Positions 1 to 11,200 of a DNA stretch of 64,000 nucleotides are shown here, piece after piece. Each line of letters starts with the position of its first letter. Positions within the stretch are counted from its first letter, which is position 1. The translations under genes and the position numbers were made by a program. A model generated the notes under the pieces. The model was not told where the DNA came from, made no database searches, and saw nothing but the letters and a program-made list of their open reading frames with translations. The DNA comes from Apostichopus japonicus (taxonomy: Eukaryota > Echinodermata > Holothuroidea > Aspidochirotida > Stichopodidae): contig NC_092576.1 of NCBI RefSeq assembly GCF_037975245.1, forward strand, positions 22,629,611 to 22,693,610. Direction: 5' to 3'.

Positions 1-424
1 AGAACTGTCGTATAATAAAAGGTATCAATTTGCGAAATTTACGAAAACCGTCGTATAAGCGAATATATCAACCCTAAGCGCCAAAAAATGTGGCTTGGAT
101 ATTATTTACGTAATGACTTAATTGTATACCAACGATATCGTGTGAGGTAAGAAAATGATAATAATAATAATATTAATAATAACTTCCAGCTTGCACACAT
201 TTACAATGTGAATGTTTGCGAATGTTAGGGAATATAATGTAAAAGAGGAAAAGATTACCATAAATAGCATACCTATGTAGGAGTTCTAAATTAAATAATG
301 CTCACACAACTGAAAACGTGATCATATTAATTCAACAACACAGCAGTGACAAACGTACGAAACGAATTCAGGAACACACCAATTACTGTAGACCAACATG
401 GAGTACTTGATTTTTAAATAATCG

Positions 425-427
<3 letters not shown>

Positions 428-510
<83 letters not shown>
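428..510. repeat. (TA)n microsatellite
   Basis: An uninterrupted TA dinucleotide tract runs for about 80 bases and then decays into imperfect TTATA/TATAC repeats to about 570. Confidence 0.95.
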
Positions 511-514
<4 letters not shown>

Positions 515-1132
515 TATATTTATATTTATATATACATATATATATTTATTTACTTATATATATTTATATCTTCAACATTCAACAGTAATCTCGAACATGC
601 GATCGCCCACAGTTTTGCGTAACCTCGTGCAACGGAATCAAATATCAAGGACGTGAGCGTAAGGGTTTACATACAATATTGAATGCTGATTTTAATTGAT
701 GCTGATTTTAATAAATACATCGATCGTTCAAATGATTAGTTACCAATACAAATGTATGTCTTATTTGAGATATCTCATTGATACCTAAAACCGATATAAA
801 CAGGTCAACTCCATCCTTTACCTTGAACAAAAAGTTAGTCTAACTATAGACTTATACTGCTAAAATGACATAAACATAGCATTAAAGCACAGTGCCACTA
901 TAGCCATTAGGAATGTAACATATCCATTCGAAACAAATAAACAGATTAAAGCAGAGGAGAGCAGAATATGTCGTTTTTATATAAAACAAAAATCAATTAT
1001 GTTTTATATGTGATTAACTTTCTTTTAAAGTGCTTTTCATACAACACCGGTTCAACAAAATCAAATACGCATTAAAGTGTTCTTTTCTGCTGATCATTCG
1101 AACCTTGTAGCTAAATTTGTGATCCTCTAACG

Positions 1133-1190
1133 CATAGGCGTAGGAGCCTTATTTGCATGCCCCCCCCCCCCCCCGCGTTCTACGCCTATG
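1133..1190. mobile_element. 58-bp hAT-like terminal-inverted-repeat remnant
   Basis: The segment starts CATAGGCGTAG and ends with its complement CTACGCCTATG, with a poly-C tract between. It is flanked by CTCTAACG (1125-1132) and CCCTAACG (1191-1198), an 8-bp near-duplication with one mismatch. An 8-bp target duplication is typical of hAT transposons. The size implies a nearly complete internal deletion, so no coding capacity remains. Confidence 0.55.
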
Positions 1191-3549
1191 CCCTAACGAT
1201 ATGACCACCAGGTTCATACACTAACAACGAACGTTAATTCATACTTTCTACTAAATAGCTAATAAAAACACGTTTTGCAAAAAAAATATCACATTTGATA
1301 AGATTTCTAATTTGTTAGTGACGTCACATGTAACCATCAAAGAAAAGGATAGAACATGACCTAGTCCCATGATTGTATTCATCTTACTAAACATAAGATA
1401 TTCATCAATATGAGAAAAACTCGTCATTTTAAAATCTTGTTTTATTCCGATCATGATTTTATAAGATGTTAATAACAAAATAATGGACTTTGTAGCTTGA
1501 GTTTTTTTCTAAACTTTGAAACGTCATTACCACGCACTGATTAATAAAACTAGAACTCCCCACCCCCCCCCCCCATTATATTAGCAACTATTATTCACAA
1601 ATATTTTTTCTGTGTTCGTTTAAAGGACATTAAAACATAAAATAGCAAAAATACTTGAACATGCAATCTAGAGAACCAGAATGTTATAATGTTGTTACCT
1701 GTATTACAGATTTGAACATGTAAATATATTCATTTTTTCATATCAGCAATATCTACATTGGTAATATGTCTTACAGCAAATGTTATACAAAGGTGTTATG
1801 TAGTCTACATAATAAACGCCAGTCCTGTACTGCTACATTCAGTGCTACCGTATGCCTTCCTACATATATCCTTTCCACTAAAATGAAACCAAACACTTAT
1901 TCGAACATCTGGTCAAGTATGTCTTATCCTTGAATTCTTTGTAGAAGTAAGAACTTAAGCAATATTTTTCTTCGAAACTCTGACAAACACTTGAGTAAAC
2001 TGAAATTAAGCACAAACGACATTGTCTGATAAGAGATGATGAATACAAAAGTATGAATAAGCAGGGAACAATAAGTATAGATGTTAACACCTATCAGTTT
2101 CAGTTCGATACAAAAATCACGGAATTCTTCAGCGAAAACAGACTTAAAATGATCAATAATTAACCACATTCAGCAAAAGCAATTTAAAAATAGGCAATGA
2201 AAGAGTGAATTATGTAAACGTCAGTGATTCGATACAGCGTCTCGGTGATGTAATTATCGCTCCCATTTTCTTTACACAAAATACACGTGTACTCGCTGTT
2301 TGCGTTTCATAGTGTCCCATGTTTCAAAAGAGGCGGGCTAATGTTTTTATTTTATTTTGCCTTTGTACACATAAGCAGCTACACCTTGAGTATCAAAAAC
2401 AATAGCTCGCGCACAATCGCTGGGTCACTAATTTATGTTTAGTGCGGAATGTAATGGTGTAGTCAATGGTAGATGTAAATGCAAAAAAGTTGTAACTTCA
2501 GATGGAACGAAATCGTTACATAAAGTACTTATGTAATGGTAGAATAAATCGCTGGCCTGTTTGAAATAGATGTTGATCAATTTTTATAACACGATTTCAA
2601 TCCGGATTTATATCTGAACAGATTCTAGTCTTCAGCGAATGTCTTTCTTTTTGTCTAGTGATGTTCATATCTCAATTATTAAATAAGGGGTTATCAGCTA
2701 ACGCATCACACACATTCCAACTTTCAAAATTTAGGTTAGTAGTATGTTTCAAATATTTGCTACACTCATTAAGATCGTTGGTCTCTTTTTATTAGCAAAA
2801 GTAGTTCCAGGCAATATAATGATCGTCTTTCGTTTCATATCAATCCAGATTGGTTTAATTAAACCCTTTCCTGGTAGTATCTCCAAAGCGTAGTTTTGGC
2901 TATGGTAGTGCAATAACCTACAACCAACTGATACCATTGCCAACACTTTGACGTTCTCTTACATGTTGCGTAATAATGAGGTTATTAATTCCGTTACTAA
3001 CCTAGAAATCAGAATTAAAACACTACATTACTCATTATTTGATGGACGTTTGTTGAAATAAGACAAACTCCCCTTTGTGTTGAATGAGCCTTTACTCGTA
3101 GCCACCAGTAAGTTGGCTTAAAGTTGGTGGATAAGCCGAAAGTTTCCATAGTTAACTTCTTAATCAAAATGCACCCATCAATAGTTCGGAACAATATCCC
3201 ATGAAATTAGTCTCCACCGAGTCTCTAATTTGAATGATCGTTAACGGCCACAGTCGCAAAATATGAAATAAGTAATCGACTGGGGATGGTATCATAAAGA
3301 CTTTTATTAACTAACAGCTGTTTATATTTTTTTAATTATTCATCAGTATTCCACGGGAGCTAAACAAGGGCGTATACTGGATGATCATGACTACCAAAAC
3401 TCTCGCAAATTTTAAAACCCTCGTGATCCTTAATTTAAATTAAACTGACCAAATTCTGTGATTTCCAAACGAACAGTTCCCGTGTAAATCATGTCTATTT
3501 CTAACATGAGTTTACTTTAAAATTCGTTCAATTTCATTGAAAGAAGAAA

Positions 3550-4540
3550 TGGTCGAATCAATACCGGAGACCACACATCCGTCAAAGCAAATAGTATTTA
3601 CTAAGTTTAATGATTATTTGAATATTTGTTATAACATCGATTTGGAAGAGCTTAACAAAGTATTCACAAATATAACATACAATATTAGTATTCACAAATA
3701 TAATACAAATACAGCAGATGTGGATGAAATCCTTAATTCTTCTTTTTATGCAACAAAGACATGGATAGAAACATGCAGTAAGTCATTAATTAACCATGGA
3801 CAACTATATCATTTTACTTAAAAAATAACAAAGCTATGAATTGGTGACATATTTGATTCCATTCTCCCAGCGAGGGGGGGGGGGGGATCGTGGCATCACC
3901 TCTTCACGTATAATGGGTAAACAAATTTGTCATTAATACTTTTTAGATTGTTTAAATGAAGTTGAAAGTTGACACACATCTTGCTAGAAATAGATAGTGT
4001 TACAATCCTTTAACTGATAGTCCATATGTTAGCTACTATACAACAACTTCAGATATCTACTAGATCTCATTATAACCGTCGGCCAGTAGCAATTACTTAA
4101 TTCATCAGAACTAAACTGAATGCATTATCGAACCCTAAGTTAATTATTCATTATCCATGGTCTTAAAGTTAATGTATTTGCAACTTCGATAAATCCTTCC
4201 ACAAAACGAAAATAAAACACAAAGGATTTTGTTAACATTAGACAACAACTCAAAGTATGAAACAGAAAGGGCGCAATCATCTCATATTGAAAAATTTTGT
4301 TTCGTTCTGACAAGTTAAAAAATTCAACGACGAATTCAACGAGTGAAATCAAATATACAAATTTGTTCAGTGAAAATAATTTTAGACATCTTTGGAAGTT
4401 ATACTGGTATTATGTATATACCAGGGAGTTGATTGAATATCATGAGTGGTATATGAATCTAAATAATTTATAACTTATGAATTTTGATAGACAGCAGATA
4501 TATTCTTATTTACAATATATCAACACCCTGTCTCCTTAAT
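3550..4540 (+). repeat. Diverged third copy of the 13/20-kb local repeat
   Basis: Blocks here align by eye, in the same order and orientation, with parts of the units at 13.08 kb and 20.3 kb. Examples are the ACCGGAG...CATCCGTCAAA block at 3558 (13,079), the G-rich block at 3875 (13,213; 20,396), CATTATAACCG at 4069 (14,882; 20,842) and the CTTCGATAAA...CGAAA block at 4185 (20,950). A 94-codon frame at 3537-3821 lies in it but is not maintained in the other copies, so I do not call it a gene. The copy stops just before the Penelope-like element. Confidence 0.55.
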
Positions 4541-4606
4541 CGTTAGAGCAGTAAACCCACCCTTGCAATAATCTTGTGAACAAGATCAATACTATAAACT
4601 ACTCAT

Positions 4607-4646
4607 GTGTTTACGGTTGCTGTGTCGCCATAGCAACCGTAAACAC
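4607..4646. repeat. Perfect 15-bp inverted repeat at the PLE left edge
   Basis: GTGTTTACGGTTGCT (4607-4621) and AGCAACCGTAAACAC (4632-4646) are exact complements around a 10-base loop. The right arm is part of the element's own C-terminal coding sequence. The left arm therefore looks like a tiny inverted 5' copy of the element, a configuration reported at Penelope-like insertions. It marks the left boundary. Confidence 0.75.
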
Positions 4647-4680
4647 ACACGCCTGAAGCCGAGATAGCCTATGTTGTTCA

Positions 4681-4732
4681 GTTGCCTGATGATCGGTGCG
4701 CGAGCCGTACCCGTGAAACTCCGAGTAGCAGT
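4681..4732 (+). ncRNA. Type I hammerhead ribozyme of the PLE pseudo-LTR
   Basis: All parts of a hammerhead are present in order. The stem I 5' strand is GTTGC (4681-4685) and the core is CTGATGA (4686-4692). Stem II runs 4694-4713 (CGG-TGCG with CGTA-CCG, one bulged C, loop CGAGC), followed by GAAA (4715-4718). Stem III is ACT-CCG-AGT (4718-4726) and the cleavage triplet GTA ends at 4727. The stem I 3' strand is GCAGT (4728-4732), pairing with GTTGC through two wobbles. PLEs are known to carry hammerheads in their pseudo-LTRs. Folding was done by hand; activity is untested. Confidence 0.8.
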
Positions 4733-4899
4733 ATGATGATAGTTTAGTTAGGTATATTATGTGATATTCTAGCTCCGCCTTGGCATAGAGCACTCTTTGT
4801 GAATATTGGCTACCATTATATGTGATATTATTGGACTCCCTGATTCCAGGTCGAGCACTCTTGAACAATATTTACTCAGAATACTAACCGTATATGATC

Positions 4900-7035
4900 A
4901 TGGACTCGTTCAACATGGACTACTCGAGTAAGAACATACCGTTGCCCTCGTGTAGGGAATATACGAAACGGCTCTTGGAGAAAGTTGAAAGTGTGATAAA
5001 AACGTATGCGATGGAAAGCTTTCTTCTTCCCGAACTCAGACACCGACACAGATGACACTAGCAGTAGAGACGAACCCAACAGTGAAGATTTTTATGGATT
5101 TAAGTCCAAGCGAGCACCCCCACAAATTGAAGAAGTGATAGGATTCGAACGAGACATGCTGGACATAGTGGAAAACATCAAGTTTCCAAAAGTAAACGAC
5201 GACTTCCAAGCAACGCTCACAGTGGACGTGAAGAAAATCAACTCCTCCAAAAGAATCTTCATCCCAGCAGACAAGACAAGGAACTTCTACGAGATGGACA
5301 AACCGAAATATGAGAAGTTACTCTCGGAGAACATAACCCAAAAAGACAAGACCACGGACAGCAAAACAGTCCAAGACATTAAGCAAGAATGCGCAAACAT
5401 CTCTGAGAAACTGCACAGTAGCGACAGAATACCCAACACAGCCGTACGACCTGCCTTTGTCACTGTCAAGGACCACAAAGAGAACTTCCCGAACAGTGTA
5501 ACATGTAGACTCATCAACCCCACGAAAGCCGAAATAGGGAGAGCAAGCAAGAAAATCCTTGACAGGGTAAATACCGACATCCGACGTAAAACAGAATTGA
5601 ACCAATGGAGAAACACCTCATCTGTCCTCAAATTGTTCACAGAGCTCCCAGAAAATCCATTGTTTGTTTTCCTTGTTTTCGACATAGTGGACTTCTACCC
5701 CTCAATCACTGAAGATCTCCTCAACAAATCTCTAGCCTGGGCCAAGAAGTACAGCCCCATCCGCAAAATTGACCACGAAACAATAATTCATGCGATAAGA
5801 TCAGTACTGTACGACCATGATGGCAAACCCTGGGTGAAGAGAGATACCACAAAGGAATTTGACGTAACTATGGGGGCTTACGACGGCGCAGAAATATGTG
5901 AGTTGGTAGGCCTTCACATACTACACCAACTAGAAGCGAAGTTAGAGATGGCCAGCGTCGGTCTTTACAGAGATGACGGCCTAGCCGTCATGCGAGGTTA
6001 CTCTGGCAGACAGGCAGACCGCACCCGCAAAGAGCTAGTCAAGATTTTCCAGGCACATGGACTTAACATCACGTCCCAGACGAACCTAAAGTCGACGAAC
6101 TTCCTTGACACAACCCTGGACCTAGAATCTGGAACCCACAAACCATACAGGAAGCCCAACGATGAGCCGCTATACATACATGTCAAATCTAACCACCCAC
6201 CATCACCAAACACATCCCTACAGCCATTGAAAAGAGGATCAGGGAACTCTCGTCGAATGAGAGAGTATTCAGCATGGCAGCACCGCCTTACAACGCAGCG
6301 CTACAGAAAAGCGGATACGAACGGACCATCTCATACGACGACGGGGGCGCACCAACAACACCCAAGAAAAAAAGAAAGAACCGCCAGAGGAAGATCACGT
6401 GGTTCAACCCACCGTTTAGTAGGAACGTGGAAACCAACGTGGGGTCACAGTTCCTCAAGCTCATAGATAGGCACTTTCCACGTGAGAGCAAGCTGAGGAA
6501 GATCTTCAACAGAAACACCATGAAAGTGAGCTACTGTTGCATGAAAAACGTGGATTCCATCATCAAGTCCCACAACGCCAGAATAATGCGGCAAAACAAC
6601 ACAACAACAAACGCCACCAAAACTAGCAACTGTAGGGATAAAGGAGCCTGCCCCCTGCATGGAGAGTGCTTAGCCGACTCAATTGTGTACGAAGCTACCG
6701 TCACTTCCGGTTCCGACTCGCGGTAATACGTTGGGCTCACCGGGGGTGACTTTAAATATAGGTACCGCAACCACACGAAGTCGTTTCGCAACAAAAAATA
6801 TGAAAAGGAGACAGAACTATCCAAGCATATCTGAGCACTGAAAAGCAAGGGGAGAGACTACACTATTGAATGGAACATATTGAAGAAATCCGACACACAC
6901 CAACGCGAATCAGGATCATGCAATCTATGCATGGAAGAGAAGCTGGCCATAATACAATCGAAAGACAGATGCATCAACAAAAGAACAGAGCTGTTATCGC
7001 ACTGTCGCCATAGCAACCGTAAACACACACGCCTC
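4900..7035 (+). pseudogene. PLE reverse transcriptase / GIY-YIG endonuclease, frameshifted
   Basis: In an intact PLE this protein copies the element RNA and nicks the target. An ATG at 4900 opens the N-terminus (MDSFNMDYSSKN), which shifts frame near 4995-5005 into the long frame 5006-6200. That frame holds RT motif A FDIVDFYPSI and the catalytic GLYRDDG box (about 5960-5990). A second indel near 6203-6215 moves into the frame reading ERVFSMAAPPYNAAL, followed by the zinc-finger-like CRDKGACPLHGEC (6640-6670). The GIY-YIG start YVGLTGG follows a TAA at 6724-6726. A TGA at 6832-6834 replaces the Trp expected in SKHIWALK. The C-terminal CNLCMEEKLAIIQ motif is still readable. Domain order (RT then endonuclease) is that of canonical C-terminal-EN PLEs. 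Long antisense frames over it are shadows. Confidence 0.88.
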
Positions 7036-7075
7036 CACGACCGGTTTCGTCCTTTTGGGACTCCTCAGGCGAAGG
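7032..7075 (-). ncRNA. Degenerate hammerhead ribozyme (antisense to the PLE)
   Basis: On the minus strand the parts are stem I CCTTCGC, core CTGAGGA, stem II GTCC-CAAAA-GGAC, GAAA, the palindrome ACCGGT, the GTC triplet and stem I return strand GTGGAGG. The core is CTGAGGA instead of CTGANGA, so a base expected to be essential is changed and self-cleavage is unlikely. A B-box-like GGTTCGATTCC lies immediately 5', exactly as in the intact copy at 39,066. Confidence 0.65.
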
Positions 7076-7113
7076 TGGGAATCGAACCCCGGATCTGGTG
7101 TGTTATTCTTTAT

Positions 7114-7116
<3 letters not shown>

Positions 7117-7151
<35 letters not shown>

Positions 7152-7198
7152 TAAACACTAAATCCTACCTTCGACATCTGTAAAAGTTAATATTTGGT

Positions 7199-7268
<70 letters not shown>

Positions 7269-7269
7269 C

Positions 7270-7327
<58 letters not shown>
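7117..7327. repeat. Cluster of three (TA)n tracts
   Basis: TA tracts occupy about 7117-7148, 7203-7253 and 7279-7327, separated by short unique or TATAC-type spacers. The second and third are separated only by an imperfect TATACATATAC block, as if one tract has been interrupted. Confidence 0.9.
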
Positions 7328-7329
<2 letters not shown>

Positions 7330-7899
7330 CGCATGGTGACATAAAAAACATCCACTACTTACAGGACACTCATACTTGTAACGGAATTAATGAAATATAA
7401 CTATGAATAAAGAATACTTTTGTTACCGCGTCAGCATATATAGATCGCAATGTACTTATTTAATGCATATCAAAGCGTGGGTCTATAACAAGTCATTTTT
7501 CATATGTATTTGCGTGAGTTAAAGTCGTTATTATTATCAGACCGAATGTATTCAAGCTTTATGTGCAGGTTCCAAGTCAACAATCAATTGTACGAAACGA
7601 AAGTAAACACAACTAATCATATACGATACCAAATGCAAAGAAGGAATATGAACAAGTCAGATATAGGGATAGATAATGAGCTGCTAGCAGTTTTCAATTC
7701 GGTCAAATTTCTTTGAGTAGAGAATAATGCTGTTAAACATGCTCACCAACTTTTGTAGATCGAAAAGATTACAGCGATACTGTCGTCAACCAAGTATACG
7801 GTTGCTTAGTTACCTCTGATTCTGAGTGTTGTTGAACGACTGGACTTCAATGGCACCATTACCGAAAAAAAAGGAAGAAAAAGAGTAAAAGATCAACCA
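7328..7899. other. No feature recognised
   Basis: AT-rich sequence with a 70-codon frame at 7504-7716 that has no recognisable domain, splice context or similarity. I see no supported gene. Confidence 0.5.
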
Positions 7900-8260
7900 T
7901 CCATTTGAGAGCAATACCCCCGTATTTAATTATATTTATATTTAGGTTTACAGTTTTGTTCAGGGCCAAGGCCCTCTCACACGACTTCACAACTTAACCC
8001 TGGTCATTGGTAACTTTTCACACCTACACACCAAAGTGTGCACAATTCAATCAATGTCTCCTGGGGCACCACAGTGCACCACAACCACGTGTTCCCACGG
8101 GGGACTTCCCATATGGTGCAGCCACAAACCGACGCACGCAACTATATTTACAAGTTACTCCGCAAGTCCCCATTTATATACCTGGGTGAAGAGAGGCAAT
8201 GGAGATGAAGCGCCTTGCCTAAGGACAAAATTCAAAAATATGGTAAGAAAAGTATGTTAT
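7900..8260 (+). repeat. Probable interspersed repeat (GC-richer island)
   Basis: A GC-richer block in AT-rich surroundings contains CACCTGGGTGAAGAGAGGCA and AAGCGCCTTGCCTAAGGAC. Phrases of this type recur in interspersed repeats of marine invertebrates, as I recall; this rests on pattern familiarity. The overlapping short frames (8007-8189, 8036-8284) are composition artefacts. Family and boundaries cannot be fixed from one copy. Confidence 0.4.
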
Positions 8261-11200
8261 ACTAAGCAACATTACGATATCTAGATATCTAATTACATTT
8301 TCGCTTTATACTAACTTTAGTTTTATGATAATGGCGTTCCTTGGCTTTACATGTGTCATTGAAGCATGCTGAATTTTGTGTTATGTTACAATGTAAACTC
8401 TGTGTATATTACATATGTCTAACTAAATTTGTCATCTACAGCGTCTCCTAATTTGTCGTTAGATAATGAAGATCATCAGTACAAGGGCACCGACCGAAGA
8501 AACAATACACATGAATAATGACAAACATTTTCTCTAACTTGTTTTGCAAATAGTAGAACAGTTGTAAAAATGTTCATTACTTGATACCAAAGTAAGTTGA
8601 ATAAATCGAAGAACTTCTTTGCATTGAACTCTCTCATATTTAAGCTCCAGTGCGAACAAATATCATACATATACAAAAAGATATACGGTTAGCTAACATG
8701 GTTAGTGAGACATCGTATCATAGGTATTTGAAAATTAGATATGTAAATAACCACCAAAAATGAACTTAATAATGGTATATCGAAAAGACCAATGTAAAAG
8801 TGCCCAAGATCCCAAGTTGAAAAACAGAAGCAAACATAAAAACATGACTGCTACATCACACTGTTTGTATTCGGTTTATTACCTTTGTTATTGCTTAATT
8901 TGGCATTTCAAATGGTATACAAATAAACGTAAACCGTTGTGTTACCAAGCACGATTTGCTTCCTGTGATTTGTTTCAAAATGAATTAGTCTATTAAGGAC
9001 CACGTGTTAAGGAATAGGGAGTTGTTGCTTTCACGAGATGATCTTGTCTTCCGGATGCCAAACATGGAGTCCTGATATCTAACATAATGATTTGATGACG
9101 TTTGTATTGAAATATTTCTATCCAGATGAGAAAATAAGTGGGCATGTCTATGTCATCCGGCCGAGTAGCCGTTCTTTTTTAGCGCTAAACACAACACATC
9201 GGTGTGCAACTGAGACCCTGAGTTGATATTAAAGGCTTGGTAGTGTAAAAACGGTTCTAATATATTTTAATTAATTGATTTCCTAAAGCTAAAACAACAA
9301 CGATCAAAATGAATAGCGTTGCTGTTTGTGTTGCCATGTATTTATTTCATCTTATTTATGTATATGTAACAACATATTTAGATAAGTAAACGACAATGTT
9401 GTCACCGCTAATGGAATATCAGTTTAAAAGCTAACTTATCGTCTTCTGTAAAGCTAATGTGTTAATATGTCGCTGAGCTAAAACCATACCTTGATCGTAT
9501 ATAACATAACTAAATACTAACAAAGGGAAAGTTGTTTCCAGTTTACATTACATATTACACGTTATAGTTATAGAAAACTTAATAAAACGAAACTATGTGA
9601 CACAAAGTGTACGTGTACTGGCGCATGAATTCGTATTCAATTGGTCAGTCCATGAAACTGCTTTACGTTTTATTTATTTTACATTTTAAAATAGTGAAGG
9701 TTAAAAATGAGACTCATTTCTAGTAAAAACATGATATTCTGGTATAAAATCGTCGTTACCTTTTAGCTTGTAATCAAAGCTAAGAATATAAGTATATAGC
9801 CTAAGTAACCTCATATATTAAAAGCAATACAATCAGCATGGTTGGATTACAGGTATGTGCTGCGATAATAAAGTCACTCCGTCAATAATATGTGTAGTAG
9901 AAAATACACACAATTTTCATTTGCACACTTCACGACAAACGTATTTAAGACAAAACTCTGTTTTCCCAACAACTAAGCGCCGTAATTGTAATTGTGTTCA
10001 GATCTAAAGAAGATTCAGCATTTGTAAAATATGCTTTCTTCTAAAATGCTGACATTTGACATTGATACAATTGCTGCTGACTATTATTCAATCATAAAAT
10101 AACTTTAGAACGAGATATTCGAAAAATGTTAGTTTTAGTTAATATCGACACACTCTCAGAAGAGGTATCATAGCCTGATACATGGTATTTACAGTATCTT
10201 AGTATAAGACTAACGTAATTGATAATACATCAAATTACATAATACTATTGTAATGAAACAGTAGTACAGAATAGGATACCAGTGACAGATTGTTATACTA
10301 AATTTAAAGGAGACTATCTAAAGTTTTCATTATTGAAATGTAGGATACATTTAGTGAATATTTGGAATGTATTTTTACATTACAAGAGTAATATCGGTCT
10401 AAAATAGCTTTTTTCTTCCTATTTCAAATAACCCAGGCTTACCTAAAATACTTTTACCTTAACAGTCTAATGAAAACTAGAAATGTCATTGTCGTAAATT
10501 GGTCTTAAAAATATCATAAGAAAAAAACCTTTGTAATAATCTATGCTAACAAATATTTACAAAACTTACACCAGAGATGAATTCCCCATATAGTGCATGT
10601 ATTATTTTCGTGAGTTCCTCATAAATCGAAATTCCAGGTATTTTTCTTAAATCTTAATTTTTTACCTCAACTAAGAGTGAACAGTTGCGAAAGCTGCTCA
10701 ACACAGAATATCGCTCAGCAGTAGAATATTACAGGATGAATTAATTGGACAAACAATAGTCTGATGACAGATCTAACTGGAGAAAAAGATTATCTGACTT
10801 GATTAAACAAATTATAAAGTCACACAATCCTAGATCAAACTGTGAACTAGCAGCTTTGGTAAATCGATTATTTTTATCATAAAATTTGTTGGTAAACATT
10901 CTCCTTTCCTTTTTTTCTGGGGGGGGGGGGGGTTTGTTCTCCTTATTTTCCTTTGACATTTTTAAGTTAAAGTTAAATCAAGCTATAATAGTTTTCTTTC
11001 GATTTAATAAATATGCAACTTTGTTTTTCGTGATAAATATTTTGGAAGTAGTATACGGGCAATCAACATCATATACAGTGACAATCAGACTGTATGAAGT
11101 AAAATATGTGGGTAATACAATAAAGCATCCAATAACCTAAACTCACGTTTGCATAAGTATTTGCTTAAAAATTAATTCTTCTAATCAGTCTCCATCGAAG

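Larger units (their letters stand above)
1..3549. other. Gene-free AT-rich stretch
   Basis: I see no supported gene here on either strand. The short open frames lack protein-like composition and splice context. It contains the TA repeat and the 58-bp inverted-repeat remnant listed separately, plus a poly-C tract near 1561-1574. A patch near 1970-2120 loosely resembles the local repeat found at 4.2, 15.0 and 21.0 kb. Confidence 0.6.
4622..7035 (+). mobile_element. Penelope-like retroelement (PLE), decayed
   Basis: The element is read from its reverse transcriptase with C-terminal GIY-YIG endonuclease and from its hammerhead-bearing 5' end. The 29-base stretch beginning TGTCGCCATAGCAACCGTAA occurs at both ends (4624 and 7008). 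At the left it continues in frame to codons for LKPR and a stop, so the 5' end begins with the tail of another copy. This is the partial tandem, pseudo-LTR arrangement of PLEs. At the right the shared sequence stops at 7035, where a different tRNA-like/hammerhead element abuts in the opposite orientation. Several frameshifts and two stops make it non-autonomous. Confidence 0.85.

Noticed and set aside
5287-5685. 132-codon minus-strand frame over the PLE
   Set aside because: Antisense shadow of the reverse transcriptase frame.
6832-6834. TGA in the PLE endonuclease as a selenocysteine codon
   Set aside because: Some PLE families use selenocysteine, but here the position aligns with a conserved Trp (SKHIWALK) and a TAA lies upstream, so decay is simpler.
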